From NCBI GenBank assembly GCA_007376295.1, contig VMGB01000002.1, forward strand, positions 89,013 to 153,012: a stretch of DNA of 64,000 nucleotides. Direction: 5' to 3'. The notes beneath the pieces were generated by a model. That model was not told the origin of the DNA. It saw only the letters and a program-made list of their open reading frames with translations, and searched no databases. Within the stretch, counting starts at the first letter, position 1. Every line of letters begins with the position of its first letter. Origin of the DNA: Parcubacteria group bacterium Gr01-1014_13 (GTDB taxonomy: Bacteria; Patescibacteria; ABY1; Magasanikbacterales; GWA2-37-8). This document shows, piece by piece, positions 1 through 5,657 of this stretch. The position numbers and the translations under genes are program-made.

Positions 1-1
1 A

Positions 2-538
2 TCCACTGCCGCCCTTACCAGTCGCAATTCTCAGTTGAAAGCTTGCGCTGTATATATGTTAAACGATGCCACTCGATCGACCGCTACTTTGCCAAAATAT
101 CGCTTAACACCACCACGTAAATTTAACTGGTGGATGCGTTCAACGCTTGGAACTGGGTCTGGAGCAACACTTCCATTACCTACTCCAACTCCAACACCGA
201 CTCCCATTCCTACTCCAGCACCTGTACCAACCCCAATTCCGGTTCCAACACCTGCGCCTACACCTGTCCCTATTCCTGCACCGGTACCGGCACCTGCTCC
301 CGCTCCTAAACCAGCTTCAGGCAAGTTCATAGTTGGTCAGCGTGTCAAAACCACAGCCAACTTAAATGTTAGAACTTCTGCTAGAATTTCAGGAAGATTA
401 TTAGGTAGACAAAAAAGAGGCTCATTGGGCAGAATAGTATCTGGTCCAATAAAAGCAAATGGGTATACCTGGTGGAAAATAAATTATGATAATGGTGCAG
501 ATGGTTATTCTGTAGAAAATTTTCTAGTTAAAAAATAA
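2..538 (+). CDS. C-terminal part of a secreted/surface protein with Pro-Thr linker and bacterial SH3 domain (partial)
   Basis: The reading frame is open from the left edge, so the start lies outside the window; the TTG at 35 is only the first start-like codon inside it. About 50 N-terminal residues of unknown family (rich in K, R, W) lead into a low-complexity linker of repeated Pro-Thr, Pro-Val, Pro-Ile and Pro-Ala pairs (about 176-320). A bacterial SH3 domain follows (about 325-535), with the typical start in which a Thr/Ala-Asn-Leu-Asn-Val-Arg run precedes the strands and a late Trp-Trp-Lys-Ile. SH3b domains usually bind peptidoglycan, and PT-rich linkers are typical of exported wall-associated proteins, so a cell-surface role is inferred. 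The catalytic or anchoring half is missing. No terminator is seen before the next gene, 14 bases on. Confidence 0.75.
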   Translation, partial: STAALTSRNSQLKACAVYMLNDATRSTATLPKYRLTPPRKFNWWMRSTLGTGSGATLPLPTPTPTPTPIPTPAPVPTPIPVPTPAPTPVPIPAPVPAPAPAPKPASGKFIVGQRVKTTANLNVRTSARISGRLLGRQKRGSLGRIVSGPIKANGYTWWKINYDNGADGYSVENFLVKK

Positions 539-552
539 CTAGCATAGTTTAT

Positions 553-1044
553 ATGAAACTTCTTAGAGGAGAAGAAGGGATAGGGGAGGCGTTCGTTCTC
601 GTCCTCCCCAATATCCGTAGCGGCCACAATGTGGGCGCTATTTTTCGTACAGCCGACGGCGCTGGCGTAGATAAGTTATATCTCACTGGCTACACTCCTT
701 GCCCGCCGCATACGCAAATAGACAAGGTTTCTTTGGGGGCGGAAAAATGGATGCCTTGGGAATATAACAAACAAGCTGGGACTTTGCTTAAAAAATTAAA
801 GAAAATGGGGTATAATATAGTAGCTTTGGAACAAACAAAAACAAGTCAAAATATTTTTGACTGGCAACCAAAATTTCCCACTGCTTTAATTTTGGGAAAT
901 GAAAAAACTGGCGTGCCAAAATCTCTGCTCAAATATTGCGACGAGTCAGTGGAAATTCCAATGCAGGGCAAGAAAAACAGTTTAAATGTTAGCGTGGCCG
1001 CAGGTATTGCTATGTATCGTATTAGTCTATGCAATCAACAATAA
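553..1044 (+). CDS. SpoU/TrmH family RNA 2'-O-methyltransferase
   Basis: 163 residues, the size of a bare SPOUT catalytic domain without the N-terminal substrate-binding domain of TrmH or RlmB. Motif 1 is visible near residues 18-35 (N-I-R-S-G-H-N-V-G-A-I-F-R-T-A), motif 2 around 115 (I-L-G-N-E-K-T-G-V) and motif 3 near the end (I-P-M-Q-G-K-K-N-S-L-N-V-S-V-A). These form the trefoil-knot SAM site; the motif 1 Arg and motif 3 Asn are the usual catalytic and structural residues. The family methylates ribose 2'-OH in tRNA or rRNA; the target base cannot be told from sequence. The ATG at 553 has no Shine-Dalgarno. The 3' end overlaps the next gene by 16 bases, suggesting translational coupling. 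Confidence 0.9.
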   Translation: MKLLRGEEGIGEAFVLVLPNIRSGHNVGAIFRTADGAGVDKLYLTGYTPCPPHTQIDKVSLGAEKWMPWEYNKQAGTLLKKLKKMGYNIVALEQTKTSQNIFDWQPKFPTALILGNEKTGVPKSLLKYCDESVEIPMQGKKNSLNVSVAAGIAMYRISLCNQQ

Positions 1045-1748
1045 AACTATTTTGGCATCTATATGACCATTTACCGCCTCTATTTCCAGAGGAGGTAGCT
1101 TTGGAAATGAAAAATGAATTAGAAAATTTGGATCAGTCTGGCCTAAGTTTGGAAAAGATAGAAAATAAAATGATAAAATTTGGTTATGAAATTTGGCCAT
1201 GGAATCAGGCCTATAAACATTTTTTAGATATTGCCAGAGACCAAGTAGGGGAACATTTTTTGTTGCCACAGATGAGTCCGGGTCTGCATAAAAAATATCT
1301 AGATTTTAAAGTTTATGGCGGTGGGCTAAAAGATTTGGAAACCGGCAGAGCAGCTATTTTTTTTACACCTGAAGAAAGAGCGGAGTTATGCACAGAGTTG
1401 GTAAATATGCGGGTGCAATTAACAGATTATGTCAGCCGGGATTTAATCGGGGTTAACAAAAATAAATATTTTGAAAAAATAGAGGAGTATGAAAAATTAT
1501 TGCAGAAAATAAAATCAAATTTGGATTCCTTGCGTAGTATGGTGGTAAAGGAAGAAGCTGGCTCGGTTTTGGCAGGAGAAATCAATTCTAAAATACGAGA
1601 TTTTGAACACGGTTTATGCTTGCTGGGTACAGAGCTGGACTATGAAGCAGTCTGCCAAGCCCCGGATTTTTTTGCTGGCAGAAAAGTCGAATTAAGCCGT
1701 TTGCGCGGCATACATATACCAATGCAGATAGATTTTTTCAACAGCTAG
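1029..1748 (+). CDS. Conserved-looking protein of unknown function
   Basis: 239 residues, no recognised domain. It overlaps the end of the SpoU methyltransferase gene by 16 bases in another frame, so the two are probably co-transcribed. The middle (about residues 125-200) is rich in charged heptad-like stretches and likely forms a long helix or coiled coil. There is no signal peptide or membrane segment. It carries the AT-rich codon usage of its neighbours, so it belongs to the core genome rather than the G+C-richer orphan class. It ends 4 bases into the 3' end of the convergent kinase gene (stop region 1745-1748). Confidence 0.75.
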   Translation: MQSTIKLFWHLYDHLPPLFPEEVALEMKNELENLDQSGLSLEKIENKMIKFGYEIWPWNQAYKHFLDIARDQVGEHFLLPQMSPGLHKKYLDFKVYGGGLKDLETGRAAIFFTPEERAELCTELVNMRVQLTDYVSRDLIGVNKNKYFEKIEEYEKLLQKIKSNLDSLRSMVVKEEAGSVLAGEINSKIRDFEHGLCLLGTELDYEAVCQAPDFFAGRKVELSRLRGIHIPMQIDFFNS

Positions 1749-2716
1749 ATTGCTTTTGGTTTTATTGAAGAGAATTTAGAAATGGTTTCGGCCATCTCTT
1801 TTTTGTTTAGAAGATTTTTTTCTGGGCCAGAAGACGAAATCGCGGTGCAGCTGTTGGCAATTCCCCAATTTAAGGCAGTGCTGGTGTCATGGTTGTATAA
1901 GCGAGCAGCCAGATAACCAGAAGAAAATGCATCTCCAGCGCCGGTTTTGGAAACTACTTCCACAGGAAAGCTGTCACAGTGCCATACGCCGTTTTCGTTT
2001 CCGGCTGAAGCGCCTTGGCCGCCATTGGTAATCACGACTTCTTTAGCGCCTAGTGCCAAAAGTTTTTGGATCAAAACGCGATCATCATTTAAATCCGCAC
2101 CCAATATTTTTTTTGCTTCTTCTAAATTAACAATTAAAATATCTGTGCGAGGCAAAATTTCTTTGACTAAATTTAAATTTTTTATTTGGATTGAACCAGG
2201 GTTATAAGCCAGATGGATTCCTTTGTTTTTATTTAGAAAATTAAGTAGATTATTTTGCAGATTTTCGTATCCCTCACTAAGACTAGTGTAATAAATCCAG
2301 TCTGCTTTTGGTAAGTTTTTTGGGAAGTCGTAAGTTCTTTCCTGGTGGTAGGATAAAATGGTTCTCTCTTTTTTAAAATGCAACACTACGGAGTATCGGG
2401 TTTTTATTTTCTTATCCATGGACAGAAGACGGGTATCCACTTTGTGTTTTTTTAGGTTTTCTTTAATCATTTCTCCATTGGCATCCTTGCCTATCGATGT
2501 TAAAATTGTGGTTTTTAGACCCAATTTGGTAGCACCTATAGCCATATTAGCCGCATTGCCGCCTATTGCTTGGAAACTATCGGTTAGAGGAATTTTGCTG
2601 GCATAATTTAGGCAAACTTGGCAGTTTTGTTTATTTACATCACACTCCAAAGTGGCGTCATCTATAAAGACATTAGTGTCGATGACTGCGTCGCCAATAG
2701 TGATAAGGTTGTACAT
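1745..2716 (-). CDS. PfkB/ribokinase family sugar or nucleoside kinase
   Basis: 323 residues from the ATG at 2716. That start gives the family's usual beginning (Y-N-L-I-T-I-G-D-A-V-I-D-T) and lies directly after the stop of the upstream gene at 2718; an ATG at 2743 would overlap that gene. The N-terminal G-G-N-A-A-N-M-A motif binds substrate. Near the C-terminus K-T-G-A-G-D-A-F forms the anion hole, with the Asp as catalytic base. The specificity is unknown. It is the last gene of rpiB-rpe-trxB-orf-kinase, so a sugar linked to the pentose phosphate pool (ribose, ribulose or a nucleoside) is a reasonable inference. Alternatives are fructose- or adenosine-kinase-like activity. Confidence 0.88.
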   Translation of the reverse strand: MYNLITIGDAVIDTNVFIDDATLECDVNKQNCQVCLNYASKIPLTDSFQAIGGNAANMAIGATKLGLKTTILTSIGKDANGEMIKENLKKHKVDTRLLSMDKKIKTRYSVVLHFKKERTILSYHQERTYDFPKNLPKADWIYYTSLSEGYENLQNNLLNFLNKNKGIHLAYNPGSIQIKNLNLVKEILPRTDILIVNLEEAKKILGADLNDDRVLIQKLLALGAKEVVITNGGQGASAGNENGVWHCDSFPVEVVSKTGAGDAFSSGYLAARLYNHDTSTALNWGIANSCTAISSSGPEKNLLNKKEMAETISKFSSIKPKAI

Positions 2717-2717
2717 A

Positions 2718-2993
2718 TTAATTAATATGTTTATGTTTGCCAATCAAAATTTCGATTAGTTCTATCAAACTTCCGATAAATAGTCCAACCATAGCCAGAG
2801 AAAAAATTTTATTGCCAATCCATAGGGAGTAAACTAAAAGGCAGGCTGAACCAACCATAAATACCGCATCTTGGCGTCGTTCAGCTTCCAAAAAGACGCC
2901 GTAAGTTAATAGTATCGCACCTAACAGAGCCACAATATTGATAATCGTTTCTAATAACGACATGTTGGGTAAAAAGTTTAAGAATGCAGGCAT
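2718..2993 (-). CDS. Small multi-pass membrane protein
   Basis: 91 residues from the ATG at 2993. An in-frame ATG at 3014 would overlap trxB (stop at 3002), so the later start is preferred. Three hydrophobic segments are visible: about residues 14-34, 43-58 and 62-85. The loop between the first two contains E-A-E-R-R-Q-D. There is no catalytic motif, and I do not recognise the family. It sits between thioredoxin reductase and the PfkB kinase with almost no spacing, so it is part of the pentose phosphate operon. The short helices and Y-G-V-F-L-E-A-E-R-R loop resemble small proteins that track with sugar metabolism, but no function can be assigned. Confidence 0.7.
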   Translation of the reverse strand: MPAFLNFLPNMSLLETIINIVALLGAILLTYGVFLEAERRQDAVFMVGSACLLVYSLWIGNKIFSLAMVGLFIGSLIELIEILIGKHKHIN

Positions 2994-3001
2994 AAAAAAT
3001 T

Positions 3002-3949
3002 TTATTCTTTCCACAAGTTAATATACTCTATAGCCGCTAAACCGGCAATGATACCTTGGCCGGCAGCAATGCCGATTTGTTTGTAGGCCACATCAGTCAC
3101 GTCTCCAGCCGCAAAAATTCCGCGCATGCTGGTGCGGCATTTTTCATCTACCATAATTTCACCGATTTTATTCTTTTTTACTTTTTCGACAAACTGCGAG
3201 TTTGGTATTGTGCCGACATGCACCATTATACCCTCAACTGCCAGTTCATGATCTTTGCCGTTTTTGTCTTTATATTTTATGCCTGCCACTCTATCGGTAC
3301 CCATTACAGCTGTAGTATTGGCTTCATAAATAATCTCTATATTGGGCGTAGCTTTTGCTTTTTCAATCAGAATGTTTTCGCCCTTAGGGAAACCGCCATT
3401 GGTTTCTGGTGTATCAGGAAATTTGCTTAGCAAGTAAACATGCTTGGCAAAGGTGGCCATCATTAAAACTGACTCTAAAGCGGAATTGCCCGAGCCGACG
3501 GTAACGGTCGTTTTATTTTTAAATAGTGGTCCGTCGCAAACTGTGCAGTAGGTGATACCTTTTCGGTCGAGTTCATTTTCTCCGGGGACATTTAAACGAC
3601 GCGGATGAATACCCGTAGCAATAATGACAGATTTTGTCTCAATTTCCTTGGTTTCGCCAGCGCCATTTGCGGCTGTCAGGCGATAATGTTTTTTTACCGG
3701 AGTAATTTTCTCTATTTTCCAGCCTTCGTCTATCTCTACGCCGTAAGATCTTACATGTTCATTAAATTTTTTTGCCAATTCAAATCCTTGGATACTGATA
3801 ATTCCCGGCCAATTGCCGACTTCACCAGACAAAGCTACCTCTCCGCCGGTATCAAGGGTTACTATTTTAAAATTTAATTTTCTACGTGCGCAATAAATGG
3901 CTGCGCTAGAAGCTGCCGCTGATCCACCGATGATAATAAGATCGTACAT
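3002..3949 (-). CDS. trxB: Thioredoxin reductase (NAD(P)H, FAD, disulfide)
   Basis: 315 residues, normal for low-molecular-weight bacterial TrxB. It reduces thioredoxin using NADPH through FAD and a redox disulfide. The N-terminal dinucleotide-binding turn reads G-G-S-A-A-A-S (the family usually has G-x-G-P-A-G). The redox pair is C-T-V-C at residues 135-138, the NADPH-binding turn is G-S-G-N-S-A at about 152-157, and the FAD pyrophosphate contact A-A-G-D-V lies near the end. The fold and Cys pair support activity; the Ser/Ala changes in the first turn are unusual. It is the third gene of the rpiB operon. Co-transcription with pentose phosphate enzymes fits a link to NADPH supply or redox protection, which is inference. 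Confidence 0.93.
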   Translation of the reverse strand: MYDLIIIGGSAAASSAAIYCARRKLNFKIVTLDTGGEVALSGEVGNWPGIISIQGFELAKKFNEHVRSYGVEIDEGWKIEKITPVKKHYRLTAANGAGETKEIETKSVIIATGIHPRRLNVPGENELDRKGITYCTVCDGPLFKNKTTVTVGSGNSALESVLMMATFAKHVYLLSKFPDTPETNGGFPKGENILIEKAKATPNIEIIYEANTTAVMGTDRVAGIKYKDKNGKDHELAVEGIMVHVGTIPNSQFVEKVKKNKIGEIMVDEKCRTSMRGIFAAGDVTDVAYKQIGIAAGQGIIAGLAAIEYINLWKE

Positions 3950-3951
3950 AG

Positions 3952-4587
3952 TTAAATATTAGTGAGTTCTTCGTGTGCTTTTTCTACGTCGTCGGCTTGG
4001 GTAATAGCTCCGCCGATGTATAATTTTTCCGCTCCAGCGTCTACTACACTTTTTATGGTATGTTTGTTTATTCCACCATCGGCCGCGATAGTTACATTTA
4101 GTCCCAATTTTTTAAATTCTTTTATTTTTTCCAAAACTTCTGGCAGAAATGGCGCTCCTTGCTGGCCAGGGTGAACAGTCATAAACAGTATTTCGTCCAC
4201 CATATCTATGTAAGGCATGATTTTCTCTATTTTTGTTTCCGGGTTAAGAGCTATACCTGCTTTCCAGCCATTTTCTTTGATGATTTTTATACATTGTTCA
4301 GCGTTAACATCGGCTTCAATATGAAAAACTGCGTTGGTTACACTGTTGTTTTCTTTCCATTTGGCTATTTCGGCAACAGGGTCTTTTACCATCAGGTGCA
4401 ATTCGAAATATGCTTCGGAATTTATATCATTTAGCTCTTCTCTTTCTGAAAAAGTTTTGTTGGGTAAAAAAATTCCATCGATAACATCTATTTGAACAGA
4501 AGAAAAATCTTTGTGGACTTTTGTTAGATGATCTTTGAAAGTTGTAAAGCTATCCGTAAGTATGGCCGGTACGATAAGAGGAATCAT
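3952..4587 (-). CDS. rpe: Ribulose-phosphate 3-epimerase
   Basis: 211 residues forming one TIM barrel. It interconverts ribulose 5-phosphate and xylulose 5-phosphate using a bound divalent metal. Visible family landmarks are the I-D-V-I-D-G strand near residue 35, L-H-L-M-V near 65, M-T-V-H-P-G-Q-Q-G near 138 and A-D-G-G-I near 170, which together provide the two catalytic Asp and the metal ligands. The protein is slightly diverged: H-P-G-Q-Q-G replaces the common H-P-G-F-G-G, and the first metal region lacks the usual H-x-D-I-M-D-G. It starts one base after the rpiB stop and continues into trxB, so these are one transcript. Confidence 0.92.
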   Translation of the reverse strand: MIPLIVPAILTDSFTTFKDHLTKVHKDFSSVQIDVIDGIFLPNKTFSEREELNDINSEAYFELHLMVKDPVAEIAKWKENNSVTNAVFHIEADVNAEQCIKIIKENGWKAGIALNPETKIEKIMPYIDMVDEILFMTVHPGQQGAPFLPEVLEKIKEFKKLGLNVTIAADGGINKHTIKSVVDAGAEKLYIGGAITQADDVEKAHEELTNI

Positions 4588-4588
4588 A

Positions 4589-5032
4589 TCATTTTTCTAA
4601 ATCTTCTATTTTTTGATTTCTTCTAACAAACCTTTCATCACCATCAAATTTTGTTTCCAGGAATTTTTTTACAATCGCATTAGCAAAATCCAGAGAAGCG
4701 GGAGTGCCAGGCATACAAAGAATGTTGGCATTATTGTGTTTGCGGCCGAGCTCGGTCGCTGAAATGTTATAGCCCATTATAGCATAGGCCCCCTTTATTT
4801 TATTAGCCGCGATACACATGCCTTGGCCAGTGCCGCAGATTAAAATACCAAGACTATCTTTGTCTTTGGCCACAGCTTTGGCCAGAGGTATGGCATAGTC
4901 CGGAAAATCGTCGTTTTCTACAAAGGCAGTCGGGCCTAGGTCCTCTACCTCTTTATTTAGTTTGTCTTTGATGTATTTTATGGTTTCTTTTTTGAGTTGG
5001 AAACCGGCATGATCAGAAGCTATGTATATCAT
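4589..5032 (-). CDS. rpiB: Ribose 5-phosphate isomerase B
   Basis: 147 residues, the usual RpiB/LacAB length. It interconverts ribose 5-phosphate and ribulose 5-phosphate. Motifs: S-D-H-A-G at residues 6-10, the phosphate and catalytic loop C-G-T-G-Q-G at 66-71 (Cys is the proton-transfer residue), and R-K-H-N-N-A-N-I-L near 97. It is the first gene of a five-gene minus-strand operon. The promoter at 5065-5093 overlaps a divergent promoter for the gene at 5215. The 33-base leader has no Shine-Dalgarno. Confidence 0.94.
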   Translation of the reverse strand: MIYIASDHAGFQLKKETIKYIKDKLNKEVEDLGPTAFVENDDFPDYAIPLAKAVAKDKDSLGILICGTGQGMCIAANKIKGAYAIMGYNISATELGRKHNNANILCMPGTPASLDFANAIVKKFLETKFDGDERFVRRNQKIEDLEK

Positions 5033-5064
5033 ATTGAGTGAAATTTAAGGTTTGTATGCATACA

Positions 5065-5093
5065 ATTATAGCGACTTTAGTAAACATTGACAA
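5065..5093 (-). promoter_or_regulatory. Promoter of the rpiB operon
   Basis: Read on the minus strand: -35 TTGTCA (5093-5088), a 17-base spacer, and a perfect -10 TATAAT (5070-5065). The rpiB start is 33 bases downstream. The -35 shares bases with the -35 of the divergent promoter at 5087-5115. Confidence 0.75.
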
Positions 5094-5115
5094 GAACGGT
5101 TTTTTGTGGTATTGT
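5087..5115 (+). promoter_or_regulatory. Promoter of the small gene at 5215
   Basis: A perfect -35 TTGACA (5087-5092), a 17-base spacer and -10 TATTGT (5110-5115). The leader is about 93 bases and contains short inverted repeats. It overlaps the rpiB promoter back to back. Confidence 0.65.
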
Positions 5116-5214
5116 TGGCTATTCTTTAAACAATTTAACTTTTTAGGTGGGATTCTCACTTGTTGCCAGGCAATTTTGCTTTGGCGAGGGTGGGATCAAA
5201 AATGGAGGTTTGCG

Positions 5215-5493
5215 ATGGCGAGTTGCCCCTATTGCAGTTATGGCGAGCCTGGGCATGATAAGGCTTGTCCGGAGTCGATGTCTGGACAGGCCAAGGTTTT
5301 GGCCCAGAAGAGCTGTCAAGCCGGGTATCGACAAGGCCGGTCTGGCAAGCCAGAGCCGACTGATGCCAGCGCTAGCTATAGCCTCGGCTACGGCCGCGGA
5401 ATCGTGGCGCTGGAGGAGGCGGAGAATGGGTATGACCCGCGCTTCGACGACATGAGCGCTGACCCGGCGTACTACGATTCAGACGACTACTAG
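5215..5493 (+). CDS. Small orphan protein with N-terminal Cys knuckle (SD-led)
   Basis: 92 residues. The ATG at 5215 is chosen because a strong GGAGG (5204-5208) lies six bases before it; the frame is open further upstream but covers the promoter. The N-terminus begins M-A-S-C-P-Y-C, followed by a third Cys at about residue 18, suggesting a small zinc-binding knuckle. The middle is Gly/Ser/Tyr-rich (S-Y-S-L-G-Y-G-R-G-I) and the C-terminus is strongly acidic with Asp-Tyr repeats. No known family is recognised. Codon usage is much richer in G and C than in neighbouring ileS or rpiB. It has its own promoter and is followed by two hairpins, so it is a single-gene transcript. Confidence 0.7.
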   Translation: MASCPYCSYGEPGHDKACPESMSGQAKVLAQKSCQAGYRQGRSGKPEPTDASASYSLGYGRGIVALEEAENGYDPRFDDMSADPAYYDSDDY

Positions 5494-5516
5494 CTTAAAT
5501 CATCATCCACCAACAA

Positions 5517-5534
5517 CCCCCGATTTGTCGGGGG
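5517..5534 (+). terminator. Hairpin after the 5215 gene
   Basis: A seven-base-pair stem (CCCCCGA/TCGGGGG) with a TTTG loop, 24 bases after the stop codon. The following T-run is poor, so it may act with the second hairpin at 5563-5590. Confidence 0.5.
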
Positions 5535-5562
5535 ATTCTACTTAAGAAGTTAAACATCAGCT

Positions 5563-5590
5563 AAAAAGACCTTGTAATAGAGGTCTTTTT
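5563..5590 (+). terminator. Rho-independent terminator before ileS
   Basis: A ten-base-pair inverted repeat AAAAAGACCT/AGGTCTTTTT with an eight-base loop, ending in five T. It separates the 5215 transcript from ileS. Confidence 0.75.
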
Positions 5591-5604
5591 GTTGCCAAAA
5601 ATCT

Positions 5605-5633
5605 TTGACTGTTAAGCGGTTTTTTGTTAGTAT
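5605..5633 (+). promoter_or_regulatory. Promoter of ileS
   Basis: -35 TTGACT (5605-5610), 17 bases, -10 TAGTAT (5628-5633). The ileS ATG follows about 25 bases later, without a Shine-Dalgarno. Confidence 0.65.
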
Positions 5634-5657
5634 ATTTCTATTGAGTAAGCTAAAATT

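Noticed and set aside
176..320. The short tandem-like repeat as a CRISPR or DNA satellite
   Set aside because: Repeat units are two codons long, in frame and with varied codons; no spacers.
31..330. A Gly-rich open frame on the minus strand across the Pro-Thr repeat
   Set aside because: It is the antisense of the repeat and has no promoter, ribosome site or sensible domain; the plus-strand frame continues into an SH3 domain.
5038..5214. A longer version of the 5215 gene starting upstream
   Set aside because: The extra codons cover the promoter and leader; the GGAGG sits before 5215.
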